Below are positions 10,201 to 19,378 of a stretch of DNA of 64,000 nt, one piece after another (the stretch's first letter is position 1; each line of letters starts with the position of its first letter). The notes under the pieces are model-generated. The model saw nothing but the letters and a program-made list of their open reading frames with translations. It was not told the origin of the DNA and did not search any database. The stretch is from Mycobacterium sp. (lineage in GTDB: Bacteria > Actinomycetota > Actinomycetes > Mycobacteriales > Mycobacteriaceae): NCBI GenBank assembly GCA_003987775.1, contig RXJD01000006.1:1-64000 (forward strand), read 5' to 3'. The translations under genes and the position numbers were made by a program.

Positions 10201-10495
10201 TGCCGGGCTGGTGGTACTGGACGGAACGGTAACCCCGGAGCTCGAGGCAGAGGGCTGGGCCAAAGACCGCATCCGCGAACTGCAGGAGCTGCGTAAGTCG
10301 ACCGGCCTCGAGGTGTCCGACCGGATCACCGTGGTGATGTCGGTGCCTGCCGGGCGGGCCGAGTGGGCGGCCACGCACCGTGATCTGATCGCGGGTGAAA
10401 TCTTGGCCACGAGTTTCGAGTTCGGTGAACCCGCGGACGGGGCCGCCGAAATCGGGGACGGAGTGCGGGTATTCATTCAACGTGCCTCCGCGTGA
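7289..10495 (+). CDS. ileS: Isoleucyl-tRNA synthetase
   Basis: Class I aminoacyl-tRNA synthetase that charges tRNA-Ile in the cytoplasm. The nucleotide-binding HIGH-type motif is HYGH (in [15 protein letters not shown], near residue 70), and the KMSKS loop appears exactly as [11 protein letters not shown] near residue 641. The editing (CP1) domain lies between them, and the anticodon-binding and C-terminal domains follow. The frame stays open upstream across the T-box, but the start is placed at GTG 7289 because the aligned family opening follows it and a CGGAGA ribosome site precedes it. That gives 1068 aa, slightly longer than the M. tuberculosis enzyme owing to an acidic N-terminal extension. 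Control is by the T-box. Confidence 0.97.
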   Translation: MSDEAEFEAELEAGRTAYPKLASGAPDFPALELEVLDYWFRDDTFRASIARREGAPEYVFYDGPPFANGLPHYGHLLTGYVKDIVPRYRTMRGNKVERRFGWDTHGLPAELEVERQLGITDKSQIDSMGIAAFNDACRASVLRYTDEWQQYVTRQARWVDFDNDYKTLDPSYMESVIWAFKQLWDKGLAYEGYRVLPYCWRDETPLSNHELRMDDDVYQSRQDPALTVGFKVVGGDSQNGLDGAYLLIWTTTPWTLPSNLAVAVNPDVSYVQVQSGDRRFILAEARLAAYSRELGEDPEVLGTYRGAELLGTRYLPPFAYFLDSPKAFQVLSADFVTTEDGTGLVHMAPAYGEDDMATTDPVGIVPVTPVDSKGRFDATVPDYQGQHVFDANPQIIRDLKSQSGPAATNGAVLLRHETYEHPYPHCWRCRNPLIYRAVSSWFVRVTQFRDRMVELNQQITWYPEHVKDGQFGKWLQGARDWSISRNRYWGTPIPVWKSDDPAYPRIDVYGSLDELERDFGVRPDNLHRPFIDELTRPNPDDPTGNSTMRRISDVLDVWFDSGSMPYAQVHYPFENKEWFDGVQCDDPDKQVDGHYPGDFIVEYIGQTRGWFYTLHVLATALFDRPSFKTCVAHGIVLGSDGQKMSKSLRNYPDVTEVFDRDGSDAMRWFLMASPILRGGNLIVTEQGIRDGVRQVLLPFWNAYTFLALYAPKVGVWRTDSAHVLDRYILAKLAVLRDDLTASLDICDISGACEQLRQFTEALTNWYVRRSRSRFWVEDVDAIDTLHTVLEVTARLAAPLLPLMTELIWRGLTGGRSVHLTDWPEAAELPADPELVAAMDQVRDVCSAASSLRKAKKLRVRLPLPKLTVAVENPSQLQPFTGLIGDELNVKQVELTDAIDTYGRFELTVNARVAGPRLGKDVQAAIKAVKAGEGVVNPDGTLTAGPAILQPEEYSSRLVAADPEFTAALPGGAGLVVLDGTVTPELEAEGWAKDRIRELQELRKSTGLEVSDRITVVMSVPAGRAEWAATHRDLIAGEILATSFEFGEPADGAAEIGDGVRVFIQRASA

Positions 10496-10520
10496 GGTAC
10501 GGGCCGAACGGAGGGGGACG

Positions 10521-11738
10521 ATGCGGGTTCTGGGGCTGTTCCGGGTGCACAACGGTGAGGACATCCTGCCGCGAGTCCTGGACTCGTTGTCCGGCTGGTG
10601 CGACGACATCTATGTGATCGACGACCGCAGTACCGACAACTCCGCCGACATCCTGGCTGAGCATCCCGCGGTGACGAATGTCGTTCGCGCCCGGTCGGAT
10701 CTGCCGCAGACGCCATGGCTCATCCCGGAACCCCCGGGGCTGGAATTGTTGTATCGCATGGCCGATTTCTGCCGTCCCGACTGGATCGCCATGATCGACT
10801 CCGACCAGGTGGTCGAGGCCGACGTCGACGTGCGCGGCATGCTGGCCGATATTCCGGCCGACGTGGCGGCGCTGATGTGCCCGATGATCCCGACGTGGCA
10901 TGATCAGGAATTCCCGGACATGATCCCGATCATGGGGCCGGCGGAGTCTGTGCGAGGACCGTTCTGGCGCTGGCGTCCGGAACTTCGGGCGGGGACCAGG
11001 ATGATTCACAATCCGCACTGGCCCGCCAACATCACCGAACGCGGTCGCATCGGGATGGTGTACGACGTTCGCCTGGTGCACCACGGCTGGTCCACGCTTG
11101 CCGAACGAGTGGCCAAGGTCGACCACTACCGCAGAATCGACCCGGATTGCCGGCTGAACTACGGCGTCCCCTACGACCGCGCGCTGTTGTTCGGTTATGC
11201 GCGCGACGAGGTCGACCTGCTCACGGCTGACTACGGTCGACGCCGCCGAGGCGATTTCGATCCGGTCGACGTCGATGCCCGCTTGCCGATCGACCGCGAA
11301 AAACTGTCAATCGGAGCGGGTTACGGTCCACGGGCCGGCGCATTCCACCCCGGTATCGATTTCGCCGCTGCGCCGGGCACCGCCATCCACGCTGTCTCGT
11401 CCGGAACCGTCACTCGCACAGACGATCTCGATGACCGTGGGCTCCGGTCGGTGACGGTGTCGAACGCAGAGGCCGACCTCGTCTATGTGTTCCGCGGCGG
11501 CGAGCACCGAGTGGGCGATGAGATCGCTGCCGGGGCACAGATCGGCGCCGTTGGCCTGGAAGCCGAATCAGCGGACGGCTACCTGCATTTCGAGGTCCAC
11601 GCGGGCGGCGGGCACACCAGCCCGCTGCGTTATCTGGGCAACCGGGGTTTGCAGCCGTGGCCACCGCAGGGCCGGCCGCGGCCGGTGTCGGGTACCTATC
11701 CGGCGGCCACTCCGTGCACCATCACCGTTGCCGGGTGA
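10521..11738 (+). CDS. Glycosyltransferase (GT2-like) fused to a degenerate LytM/M23 domain
   Basis: A 405-residue protein. Residues ~1-260 look like a family 2-type glycosyltransferase: [20 protein letters not shown], a DDRSTDNS nucleotide-binding motif and a DSDQ (DxD-like) metal site near residue 95. Residues ~265-385 resemble a LytM/M23 peptidase fold: [22 protein letters not shown], then HFEVHAGG. The first zinc motif (HxxxD) is present, but the usual second histidine region is not evident, so peptidase activity is uncertain. ATG 10521 has a GGAGGGGG ribosome site 25 bp after ileS. No signal peptide is visible, which is odd for a wall hydrolase. Fusion of these two folds is unusual; substrates are unknown. 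Confidence 0.7.
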   Translation: MRVLGLFRVHNGEDILPRVLDSLSGWCDDIYVIDDRSTDNSADILAEHPAVTNVVRARSDLPQTPWLIPEPPGLELLYRMADFCRPDWIAMIDSDQVVEADVDVRGMLADIPADVAALMCPMIPTWHDQEFPDMIPIMGPAESVRGPFWRWRPELRAGTRMIHNPHWPANITERGRIGMVYDVRLVHHGWSTLAERVAKVDHYRRIDPDCRLNYGVPYDRALLFGYARDEVDLLTADYGRRRRGDFDPVDVDARLPIDREKLSIGAGYGPRAGAFHPGIDFAAAPGTAIHAVSSGTVTRTDDLDDRGLRSVTVSNAEADLVYVFRGGEHRVGDEIAAGAQIGAVGLEAESADGYLHFEVHAGGGHTSPLRYLGNRGLQPWPPQGRPRPVSGTYPAATPCTITVAG

Positions 11739-12732
11739 GCCGCTCGGCCACGGCCCGCGCGGACCGGATCGCCGATCGCGCCTCCTGCAGGATCTTGGCC
11801 GGATGCTGCTCGTCCAGCTCGCCGAGACGGTTGTACCGCTCGATCCCGAATCCCGCAGACTCCAAACGGATTCCGAACGGCAGCGCCAGCGTGCGCAACG
11901 CCTCGAAGTGCAGATAGGGAACCACCGGTTGGCCGGTCACCAGCAGGCACGTCGACCCGCGCATACCTACCGTCTGCGCGGCGAAGGTATACGTGTCACC
12001 GGAATTCGCCCGGCGGTTGTCCGGATCGGGTGACGGCGTTTCCAGCAGAGTGACCGGCACGCCCAGTTCGTTGCTGTCCGCTGGGAACCGCCAGACGGCT
12101 CGGTCGCGGTGCGGCCGATCGACGCGTCGTCGTGCATGATCCTCAACCTCGCGGATATCGAGCCCCAGCATTTCACCGGCGGCCGCGGCCACCAGGTCGA
12201 ACTCGCTGCGGGCCGCCGGCGCGAGGACGGCTACCGCGTCCCGCTCGGAATCCATGAGGGGGCGTGAGGCCGCAGCCAACACCACATGCCCGATTTGCCG
12301 CCCCGCCGCCACCTCTCGTGCGTAGCCGACGCGCAGCCGGTTCGTGTACCGGCCGCCGCCGATCACCAGCAGGTAATCGAAATCGGTTGCGCTGGGCATC
12401 GATTCGCCGATCAGGCCGAGTTCGTCTGCCAGTGCGACGATCTTCTGCTGCTGGCCGGCAGGTACGTCCAGGCGGGGAATGAGCCACCGCACTGCTCCGG
12501 CAGCGTCCTGGCTGTTCACCCGCCCCGCTCCTGCCCGTGCCCGCGCCCGGTAATCCCACACGGTGCTGAAATCGTCGAGCCAGCCGAGGCGCTCGACGAG
12601 GACGAGGTCTGACGGAACGGCCCCGCCGAACATCTCCACCAACTCCGTCAGAGCCGGATGCGTAGCCCAGGCGTGGATCTCCTCGCGGACATGGGCCGCG
12701 ACGTCAGCGGATCCGGTATTCGACGGACACAC
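11722..12732 (-). CDS. Protein of unknown function, Rossmann-like
   Basis: A 336-residue protein that I do not recognise. Two stretches resemble beta-strand/loop units of a nucleotide-binding fold: [21 protein letters not shown] near residue 118 and [19 protein letters not shown] near residue 258. The C-terminus is basic and helical. There is no signal peptide or membrane segment. The 3' end overlaps that of the glycosyltransferase-LytM gene by 17 bp in convergent orientation. It is absent from the equivalent M. tuberculosis interval. The ATG at 12732 is the furthest upstream start and could be a little too long. Confidence 0.6.
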   Translation of the reverse strand: MCPSNTGSADVAAHVREEIHAWATHPALTELVEMFGGAVPSDLVLVERLGWLDDFSTVWDYRARARAGAGRVNSQDAAGAVRWLIPRLDVPAGQQQKIVALADELGLIGESMPSATDFDYLLVIGGGRYTNRLRVGYAREVAAGRQIGHVVLAAASRPLMDSERDAVAVLAPAARSEFDLVAAAAGEMLGLDIREVEDHARRRVDRPHRDRAVWRFPADSNELGVPVTLLETPSPDPDNRRANSGDTYTFAAQTVGMRGSTCLLVTGQPVVPYLHFEALRTLALPFGIRLESAGFGIERYNRLGELDEQHPAKILQEARSAIRSARAVAERLTRQR

Positions 12733-12865
12733 CGAGGAACCCCCCTCTCAATCTCTATCGGCCACCGTACGTGTCGCGACCGGCTAACCGGATGTGCCAC
12801 GGCGGGCCAGTAAGCTATGAGCCGGTTCAGCGAAGAACGGCACGGAACGCGGGGGGCTTTGTGCA

Positions 12866-13828
12866 GTGAGAATTCTCGTGACTGGGGGAGCGGGTTTCCA
12901 GGGAAGCCACCTTGCCGAGGCGCTGCTTGCCGTGGGACATCAAGTGACCGTTCTCAATACGTTGTCCAGCGCCGCCAAGCGCAATACCAGACGACTGCAG
13001 GCCGACAGTCGGGCCGATGTGGTCTTCGGTTCGGTGACTGACGCCGAACTGACCGCCAAGACGGTGCCGGAGCACGAGGTCGTCTTCCATCTGGCTGCCA
13101 ACGTCAATGTCGACAAGTCGCTCAGCGATCCGAAGAGCTTTCTGGACACCAATGTGATGGGCACCTACAACATTCTCGAGGCGGCCCGCCGGAGCGGATC
13201 GCGCGTCGTCTACGCCTCGACGTGTGAGGTGTACGGCGACGGGCAGGACCTCGGCGCGGATGAGCTGCTGGACGAGACCGCCGAGCTGATGCCGAACAGT
13301 CCGTACGGCGCGTCCAAGGCGGCGGCCGACCGGCTCTGTTATTCCTACTTCCGTTCCTACGACATGGATATCACCGTGGTCCGCCCGTTCAACATTTTCG
13401 GCGAGCGGCAGAAGAGCGGCGCATTCGGTGCGCTGATCCCGATACTCGTGCGCCAGGCGATGGCGGGCAGGGATCTCACCGTCTTCGGTGAAGGGACCGC
13501 GACGCGCGACTACCTCCACGTCAGTGACGTGGTGCGGGCCTACCTGCTGGTTCTGGACAATCCGGAACTCAAAGGCCGCGCAATCAACTTCGCTAGCGGT
13601 ATCAATACGAGCGTGCGCGACATCGCCGAGTACATCGCCGCCAAATTCCAGGTGGACGTAGTCAGGGGGCCGGCGCGACCCGGGGAGGTCGCACGCTACC
13701 CCGCGGATATCCAGCTGGCGCGCAGCATCGGTTTTGCGCCTCAGGTCGAGATCTGGACCGGGATCGACCGCTACGTCGACTGGGCGATAAGCCAGTCGGA
13801 CAACGAGATTGAGCTTGCGGCTACCTGA
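12866..13828 (+). CDS. NAD-dependent epimerase/dehydratase (extended SDR)
   Basis: A 320-residue extended short-chain dehydrogenase/reductase of the nucleotide-sugar epimerase/4,6-dehydratase type. The NAD-binding loop is TGGAGFQGSH at residues 6-15 (Gln replaces the usual Ile). The FHLAANV stretch lies near residue 75, the catalytic YGASK near residue 150, and RPFNIFGERQ near residue 175. It starts at GTG 12866, downstream of a GGGGGG stretch. It probably modifies a nucleotide sugar for a glycan. The nearby glycosyltransferase is compatible with that, but the exact substrate cannot be read from the sequence. It ends 5 bp from the convergent PE gene. Confidence 0.82.
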   Translation: MRILVTGGAGFQGSHLAEALLAVGHQVTVLNTLSSAAKRNTRRLQADSRADVVFGSVTDAELTAKTVPEHEVVFHLAANVNVDKSLSDPKSFLDTNVMGTYNILEAARRSGSRVVYASTCEVYGDGQDLGADELLDETAELMPNSPYGASKAAADRLCYSYFRSYDMDITVVRPFNIFGERQKSGAFGALIPILVRQAMAGRDLTVFGEGTATRDYLHVSDVVRAYLLVLDNPELKGRAINFASGINTSVRDIAEYIAAKFQVDVVRGPARPGEVARYPADIQLARSIGFAPQVEIWTGIDRYVDWAISQSDNEIELAAT

Positions 13829-13833
13829 CGCCG

Positions 13834-15243
13834 CTACAGCAGCCCACCCAGGAGCGGCGGCAGCGGCGATCCGGTCAGCCCAGGCAGGGTCGGCAGGCTC
13901 AGACCGGACAGCAGAGATCCCAGCGACGGCAGACCCGGCACCGTGATCTGCGGCAGGGGCAGCAGCGGGCTCGGCAGCGGTGGCGCGCCTATCGCCTGGG
14001 CGAGCTGCTGAGGTGCGTAGAGCAGGAGCCCCGGCAGAATCCCGCCAGTGGGCGTGCCGCCCATCGGGACGCTGACGATGGGACTGCCGGGTAGCGGATC
14101 GATGTTGACCGTCACGGTCGACAACGGGGTCAATATCCCGCCCAGGGGGATGCTGGCGTGCAGCGGGACAGTGATGGCAGGGAGACCGCCGAGCACGGGC
14201 AGGGGCACTCCGGGCAGGGTCACCCCCAGCGTGTACTGGCCGTTCAGGAACCCGTTCGCGACGACGGCAGGGGAGGTCAGGACCGCGACAGCAGCCCCGA
14301 ACCCGTCTCCGCTCTGCACGGCGCTGCTGAAGGCCGCACCGACGGAGGCGATGGCATTCGCCGTGGTGACGGGCGAACCGATGGCGTCGATGCCGAGCGC
14401 TATGGGCATCCCGAAGAAGGCGGCCCCGATTTGCAGGGGATCGGTCAGGTTGACGCCGACGGAGTAGGAGAAGTCGGTGACGGTCGCGAGCAGGTTGACC
14501 GCGTTCTGACCGATCCGGCCCGGTATCGAGGCGATGGGCGCCAGATCGGCCAGGATCTGGGTCGCGGCGGCCCCGTTGTTCAAGTGCTGAGCCGCGTTCG
14601 AAAAAGCCGACGTGATTATCTGCCCGTAGTTCGACTGGTTAGTGATGAATTGGCGCAGGAACGGAAATGGGTTGGTGGCCAGACCAGTGCCGAGGCTTTG
14701 CAGATTGGTGATCGTGTTGGAGACAAATGCCTCGTAGGGTCCGGTGATCGCGGCCAAGCTGGGCGGCGTGGGTCCGGGAGTGGCACCGAATATGCCGGGC
14801 AGTAGGGATTGAAGGGACGGGAAAGTCCCGAGACCGCTCAAGAGGCTGCCGGAGCCGCCCAGCAGTCCGCCGAGGTTGCCCAGGCTGCCGGTGAGACCGT
14901 CCAGGATCGAGGCGGCCGAGGCGGCTGCGGCCGCGGGTACCAGGCTTGCCAAAGTCTTTTGGGCGTTGGCGATTTCGGCGCCGAGGTACGCGCCGACGCT
15001 CGAGTTCAGGGTCTTGACGAACTCGGCGTGGAATGCCTGAGTCTGCGCACTGAGTGTCTGGAACTCCCGGCCCAGGTCGCCGAACATCGCGGCGACGGCG
15101 GCCGAAACCTCGTCGGCTGCTGCCGGTGAAATCGATGTAGTGGAACCCGCGATGGATTTGGCGGCCTGCTCTATCGTCGAGCGAATGCCGGACAATTCCT
15201 GAGCCGCCGACTGAACCCATTCAGGAGCGATCAACACCGACAT
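13834..15243 (-). CDS. PE family protein with long glycine/proline-rich C-terminus
   Basis: A 469-residue protein whose first ~95 residues form a PE domain. It opens MSVLIAPEWVQSAAQELSGI with the Pro-Glu pair that names the family, has a helical hairpin, and carries the type VII secretion motif YxxxE as YLGAE in SVGAYLGAEIANA. The remainder is hydrophobic, Leu/Gly/Pro/Ser-rich and low in charge, resembling the surface-exposed tails of PE proteins but not a Gly-Ala PGRS repeat. ATG 15243 is preferred over 15249 because AAGGGGG is correctly spaced for it. There is no adjacent PPE gene and no ESX cluster, so its PPE partner, if any, is encoded elsewhere. Export probably goes through ESX-5. Confidence 0.85.
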   Translation of the reverse strand: MSVLIAPEWVQSAAQELSGIRSTIEQAAKSIAGSTTSISPAAADEVSAAVAAMFGDLGREFQTLSAQTQAFHAEFVKTLNSSVGAYLGAEIANAQKTLASLVPAAAAASAASILDGLTGSLGNLGGLLGGSGSLLSGLGTFPSLQSLLPGIFGATPGPTPPSLAAITGPYEAFVSNTITNLQSLGTGLATNPFPFLRQFITNQSNYGQIITSAFSNAAQHLNNGAAATQILADLAPIASIPGRIGQNAVNLLATVTDFSYSVGVNLTDPLQIGAAFFGMPIALGIDAIGSPVTTANAIASVGAAFSSAVQSGDGFGAAVAVLTSPAVVANGFLNGQYTLGVTLPGVPLPVLGGLPAITVPLHASIPLGGILTPLSTVTVNIDPLPGSPIVSVPMGGTPTGGILPGLLLYAPQQLAQAIGAPPLPSPLLPLPQITVPGLPSLGSLLSGLSLPTLPGLTGSPLPPLLGGLL

Positions 15244-15450
15244 AGCCATCCCCCTTGATGCATGCCTTTGGCAAGCGCACTCGCCTCAAGAGAAGTGACC
15301 CCGAATGGAACTTCTTAAACGTGTGCGCAACGAAATACTTACTCCTGCGTAATCCGTATTTCCTTCGCAAATCGGCTTGTACGGCGATCGGAAGTCCCTG
15401 ATGCGCCTCGGCCGCAAGGGCTCAGCCGTGCCGCAATAGCATCGACAGTC

Positions 15451-16875
15451 GTGGAGTCCCGTTGGGTGCTGCACCTGGACATGGACGCGTTCTTCGCCTC
15501 AGTCGAACAACTCACCCGGCCGACCCTGCGGGGCCGTCCGGTGTTGGTGGGCGGCTTGGGTGGCCGAGGGGTAGTGGCCGGAGCCAGCTACGAATCGCGC
15601 GTGTTCGGTGCTCGTTCTGCCATGCCGATGCACCAGGCCCGTCGGCTGGTCGGGGTGAGCGCGGTCGTGTTGCCGCCGCGCGGAGTCGTTTACGGCGTGG
15701 CCAGCCGGCGCGTCTTCGACACCGTGCGCAGTGTGGTTCCCGTTGTCGAGCAGCTCTCGTTCGACGAGGCGTTCGGCGAGCCCTCGCAACTGGTCGGGGC
15801 CTCGGCGTCCGACGCGGAAGAATTCTGCGAAATGCTGCGCCGCAGGGTTCGCGATGAGACCGGTCTGATCGCGTCGGTGGGCGCGGGTTCGGGCAAACAG
15901 ATCGCCAAGATTGCCTCGGGCCTGGCCAAACCCGATGGTATTCGCGTGGTGCGCCGTGCCGAAGAGCGGCTGCTGCTGGACGGCCTGCCGGTGCGGCGGC
16001 TGTGGGGGATCGGTCCGGTCGCCGAGGAGAAACTGCACCGACTCGGCATCGAGACCATCGGACAGTTGGCGGCGCTGTCCGACGCGGAAGTGTCCAACAT
16101 TCTCGGTGCCACCATCGGTCCCGCGCTGCACCGGCTGGCCCGCGGGATCGACGACCGCCCCGTCGCCGAACGCGCCGAAGCCAAACAGATCAGCGCCGAG
16201 TCCACGTTCGCGACTGATCTGACCACCCTGGACCAGCTGCGGGAGGCGATCGAGCCGATCGCCGAGCACGCGCATCGGCGGCTAGTCAAAGACGGCCGCG
16301 GCGCGCGCACGGTGACGGTGAAACTGAAGAAGTCCGACATGAGTACCCTCACCCGCTCGGCGACGTTGCCCTATGCGACGGCCGAAGCGAGCGCGCTGAC
16401 GGCGGTGGCCCGCAGGTTGCTGTTGGACCCACTGCAGATCGGCCCGATCCGCCTTCTCGGCGTTGGGTTTTCGGGTCTCAGCGACGTGCGGCAGGAATCG
16501 TTGTTTCCCGAGCTGGACCTGTCACCCACCGAGGCACACCAGGATTTCGAGACGATGCGCGCCACACTGCTCACCGGACAGGACGGCTCGTCGTGGCGCA
16601 TCGGCGACGACGTCACGCACCGCGACTTCGGACACGGCTGGGTGCAGGGCGCGGGCCACGGCGTCGTCACCGTCCGATTCGAGACTCGCGGTTCGGGACC
16701 GGGGCCGGCCCGCACCTTTCCGATCGATACCGGCGACATCACCGCCGCCAACCCGGTTGACAGCCTGGACTGGCCCGACTACGTCGGTGAGCTGCGCGAC
16801 CGGGATCAGGATTCGGTGCCGGCGCCTTCAGCCCCAGCGCCCGACCAGCCTGATGCGCCGGAGAGCCGTCAATGA
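15451..16875 (+). CDS. dinX: DNA polymerase IV (Y-family), DinX/DinB1-type
   Basis: A 474-residue Y-family translesion DNA polymerase. The first catalytic carboxylate motif is [12 protein letters not shown] at residues ~9-20, and the second is [10 protein letters not shown] near residue 105. Helix-hairpin-helix and little-finger domains follow to ~350. A beta-clamp-binding motif QESLFPELD lies near residue 350, followed by a ~110-residue C-terminal extension typical of mycobacterial DinX. It starts at GTG 15451. It corresponds to Rv1537. A role in error-prone synthesis past damage is inferred from the family. The 200 bp upstream is AT-richer and shared with the divergent PE gene. Confidence 0.93.
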   Translation: MESRWVLHLDMDAFFASVEQLTRPTLRGRPVLVGGLGGRGVVAGASYESRVFGARSAMPMHQARRLVGVSAVVLPPRGVVYGVASRRVFDTVRSVVPVVEQLSFDEAFGEPSQLVGASASDAEEFCEMLRRRVRDETGLIASVGAGSGKQIAKIASGLAKPDGIRVVRRAEERLLLDGLPVRRLWGIGPVAEEKLHRLGIETIGQLAALSDAEVSNILGATIGPALHRLARGIDDRPVAERAEAKQISAESTFATDLTTLDQLREAIEPIAEHAHRRLVKDGRGARTVTVKLKKSDMSTLTRSATLPYATAEASALTAVARRLLLDPLQIGPIRLLGVGFSGLSDVRQESLFPELDLSPTEAHQDFETMRATLLTGQDGSSWRIGDDVTHRDFGHGWVQGAGHGVVTVRFETRGSGPGPARTFPIDTGDITAANPVDSLDWPDYVGELRDRDQDSVPAPSAPAPDQPDAPESRQ

Positions 16876-17089
16876 CGTCGGCGACGTCGGCGACGACGGT
16901 TTCGATGATGTAGGCAGGGTGGAATTACGGCAAAAGATGTCTCAAAATGAGCAAGCGATGCCCATATAAGACCGATATGTGTCATATAAGTCGGATTTGA
17001 TCGGGTGGGTGAAGACTGTAAGTACTGGAAGTAGAATATCCAATTACCAACGGTCTATCAGCACGCACTCGTTATCAGGAGCAACAAAC

Positions 17090-17353
17090 GTGAACCAAGC
17101 TCAGCTTGCCGATTGGCTTACTGGAAGAATTGCCGCCTATCTCAACATTCCTCGCGACTCGATCGACGTCGAAACCCCGTTGCCGGAATATGGCTTCGAC
17201 TCGACAATGAGTCTTTCGCTGTGTGCCGATCTTCACCTTGAGCTCGACATCGAGGCGGATGCAACGATCGCGTGGGACTACCCAACAATTACTGAACTGT
17301 CTGCGCATCTCATATCCGTGAGGGCGGAGAGCGCTCGCATGTGTGTGTCATGA
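17090..17353 (+). CDS. Acyl carrier protein
   Basis: An 87-residue carrier protein with the phosphopantetheine attachment motif YGFDSTMSLSL; the serine lies near residue 38. An acidic helix II/III region follows. GTG 17090 is chosen because CAGGAGC precedes it at good spacing, although the frame is open further upstream. Codon use is visibly AT-richer than in dinX or ansA. The next gene in the same direction is a fatty acyl-AMP ligase, so the pair probably activates a fatty acid and loads it onto this carrier, as MbtM and MbtL do for mycobactin. The acceptor pathway is not encoded here. Confidence 0.85.
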   Translation: MNQAQLADWLTGRIAAYLNIPRDSIDVETPLPEYGFDSTMSLSLCADLHLELDIEADATIAWDYPTITELSAHLISVRAESARMCVS

Positions 17354-17654
17354 ATGCCGGCCGCGGCTCGCCTTTCTCGACCTGACATTCGTTGCCTGAC
17401 GAAGATGCGGATTCGCCGCTCCTCGCTCCCGTGGTCAGAATCATCGTCTCCGCCGCCGTTCGACTGTGCGCAGGCCACGATCGTCCGCGGTGAGAAGCCT
17501 CAGCAGCGTTCGCCGATCAGATGGGGCGCTCAATGAAGCCTTCCCTGCCTGGATCGTTGGCGAAATCCGGATACCAGTCCCGGGCTGCGGTTTCAAACCG
17601 GTTGCCGCCCAATGCAATCTCGTTTGACAAGAAATCGAGAAAGGACCCGATGTC
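17354..17654. other. Spacer between ACP and acyl-AMP ligase
   Basis: About 300 bp lie between two genes that would be expected to be adjacent. On the plus strand nothing codes convincingly. On the minus strand 17517-17660 reads as a plausible protein fragment (listed separately). This suggests that the ACP/ligase pair was placed beside, or over, an older gene. Confidence 0.4.
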
Positions 17655-17660
17655 TTGAGC
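17517..17660 (-). pseudogene. Possible C-terminal gene remnant on the minus strand
   Basis: Between an in-frame TAG near 17661 and TGA at 17517 the minus strand encodes about 46 residues with natural-looking composition, including DWYPDFANDPGREGFIERPI at its end. No standard start codon with a ribosome site is visible, and the upstream part would lie under the acyl-AMP ligase. I do not recognise the family. It could equally be chance, so confidence is low. Confidence 0.25.
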
Positions 17661-19280
17661 ACGCTACTCCGCGACATCTTCCTAACCGCCGAAACCTCGC
17701 CCCACGCCCTGCGCGTCGGTTCGATCGATGAACCTCTATCGATAACCTGGCGGGAGGTTCACACGCAGGCCTGCGGCATGTCAAATGTTCTGTCCAGCAT
17801 GGATATCGGTCGCAACGACACCGTCGCCGTGTTGGCGGCAGAGGCATCTGACGTGGCGCCCCTGGCGCAGGCCCTGTGGATTCGCGGAGCCGCGTTGACG
17901 ATGTTGCAGCAACCCACCCCACGCAACGATTTGGCGGTGTGGACCGCCGACACCGTACAGGCGTGCCGGATGTTGAATGCCCCGTTGGTGGTGCTGGGCG
18001 ATCCGTTCGAGGTGGCGGCAGAGGCCCTCGCTGCGGAGGGATTGCGCGTCTGCACCGTCAATTCTCTGCGTGGCGCGGGTCCGATCGCGTTGGTGGAAAC
18101 CGACGACGACGACATCGCAATGCGCCAGCTCACGTCTGGCTCCACCGGAGTGCCCAAAGCGGTGGAAATCAGCCATGGGAACCTGGCCGCCAACGTCGAA
18201 GCATCATGTCGTGCAGTCGAGATCAACATCGACACCGTGATGGCCAGCTGGCTGCCGCTCTGCCACGACATGGGTATGGTCGGTTTCATCTGCCTGCCGA
18301 TGAAGACCGGCAATGAAGTGATTGTCATTCGAACCGACGCGTTCCTTCGGCGGCCCATTGTCTGGGCTGAGATGCTCAGTAAGTTTCGCGCCGAGGTGAC
18401 GGCTGGTCCCAACTTCGCCTATTCAGTCCTGGCTCGTGTACTCGAAAAAGCCGACCCCGATTCAATTGACTTGTCAAGCTTGCGAGTTGCGGTCAACGGT
18501 GCCGAACCGATCGACCATCGTGACCTGGAATATCTGACCTCGGTGGGATCGCGGTTCGGTATGGGTGCCGGCGTGGCGACGCCATTTTTCGGATTGGCCG
18601 AAGCAACTCTCACGGTTTCCGCGGGCGACTTCCGGGCGCCGGCGGTCGTCGATTACGTTTCCCGCCGGAGCCTCGCCGAGAACCACCGCGCCGAACCGAT
18701 CGATCCCGACTCACAGGACGCCCAGCCCGTGGTGTGTTTGGGATTACCGATCCCGGATATGCAGGTCCGCATCGCCAGAAATGGTCAGGTGCTGCATGAG
18801 GCCAGGCAGGTCGGCGCCATCGAGCTCTGCAGCCCCTCCATCGGCCGGCAATACGTCACCGTCGACGGTACGGTTCCGTTGCTCGACGACACAGGTTGGT
18901 TCGACACAGGAGACCTCGGATATCTCGATGAACTCGGTCGGATCCACGTCTGTGGACGCCTCAAGGATGTCATCGTGCTAGCCGGCCGCAATCTTCATCC
19001 TCACGACATCGAGCGCGCCGCGGCGAGCGTTGAGGGTGTGCGCAAAGGCTGCGTCGTAGCGCTGCGGTTGGACACCGAACGTGAAGGTTTTGCGGTTCTC
19101 GCAGAAGTCTACGAACGCTTCAACGAGTCCGAGCGGGCCGGAATCCGTCGGGCCGTCGCGGCACGGGTGAGCAGTCATGTAGGCCACCCGCCGCGCGAGG
19201 TGCGGCTCCTTCAGCCTGGGAGCCTTCCGAAGACCACGTCTGGCAAGCTGCGCCGCAATAGCGCCCGTGCCCTGCTGTAG
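17655..19280 (+). CDS. Fatty acyl-AMP ligase, MbtM/FadD33-like
   Basis: A 541-residue adenylate-forming ligase. Motifs in order: LTSGSTGVPKAVEISH (P-loop) near residue 158, WLPLCHDMGMVGF near 200, GPNFAYSVLARV near 252, FFGLAEATLTVS near 315, DTGDLGYLDE near 418, and the C-terminal TTSGKLRRNSAR with the catalytic lysine near 531. The WLPLxHDMG and GPNFAY segments are typical of fatty acyl-AMP ligases, and overall it most resembles the mycobactin ligase MbtM. It starts at TTG 17655 after AAAGGA; an ATG 5 bp earlier hits a stop after two codons. It probably loads an acyl chain onto the adjacent carrier protein. It lies between dinX and ansA, which are adjacent in M. tuberculosis. Confidence 0.83.
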   Translation: MSTLLRDIFLTAETSPHALRVGSIDEPLSITWREVHTQACGMSNVLSSMDIGRNDTVAVLAAEASDVAPLAQALWIRGAALTMLQQPTPRNDLAVWTADTVQACRMLNAPLVVLGDPFEVAAEALAAEGLRVCTVNSLRGAGPIALVETDDDDIAMRQLTSGSTGVPKAVEISHGNLAANVEASCRAVEINIDTVMASWLPLCHDMGMVGFICLPMKTGNEVIVIRTDAFLRRPIVWAEMLSKFRAEVTAGPNFAYSVLARVLEKADPDSIDLSSLRVAVNGAEPIDHRDLEYLTSVGSRFGMGAGVATPFFGLAEATLTVSAGDFRAPAVVDYVSRRSLAENHRAEPIDPDSQDAQPVVCLGLPIPDMQVRIARNGQVLHEARQVGAIELCSPSIGRQYVTVDGTVPLLDDTGWFDTGDLGYLDELGRIHVCGRLKDVIVLAGRNLHPHDIERAAASVEGVRKGCVVALRLDTEREGFAVLAEVYERFNESERAGIRRAVAARVSSHVGHPPREVRLLQPGSLPKTTSGKLRRNSARALL

Positions 19281-19314
19281 GCGAGCCTCGCGTCTACCCC
19301 GGACAGTCATCCTC

Positions 19315-19350
19315 TGACGTGGCTCTCGCCAGATCGGCGCAGCCACGTCA
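19315..19350. terminator. Hairpin between convergent acyl-AMP ligase and ansA
   Basis: Perfect 10-bp arms TGACGTGGCT (19315-19324) and AGCCACGTCA (19341-19350) with a 16-nt loop lie between two convergent stop codons. There is no U-tract. Bidirectional termination is inferred from position. Confidence 0.5.
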
Positions 19351-19378
19351 CCTCGAACCGGGCAGGGTCCAGGTGAGG

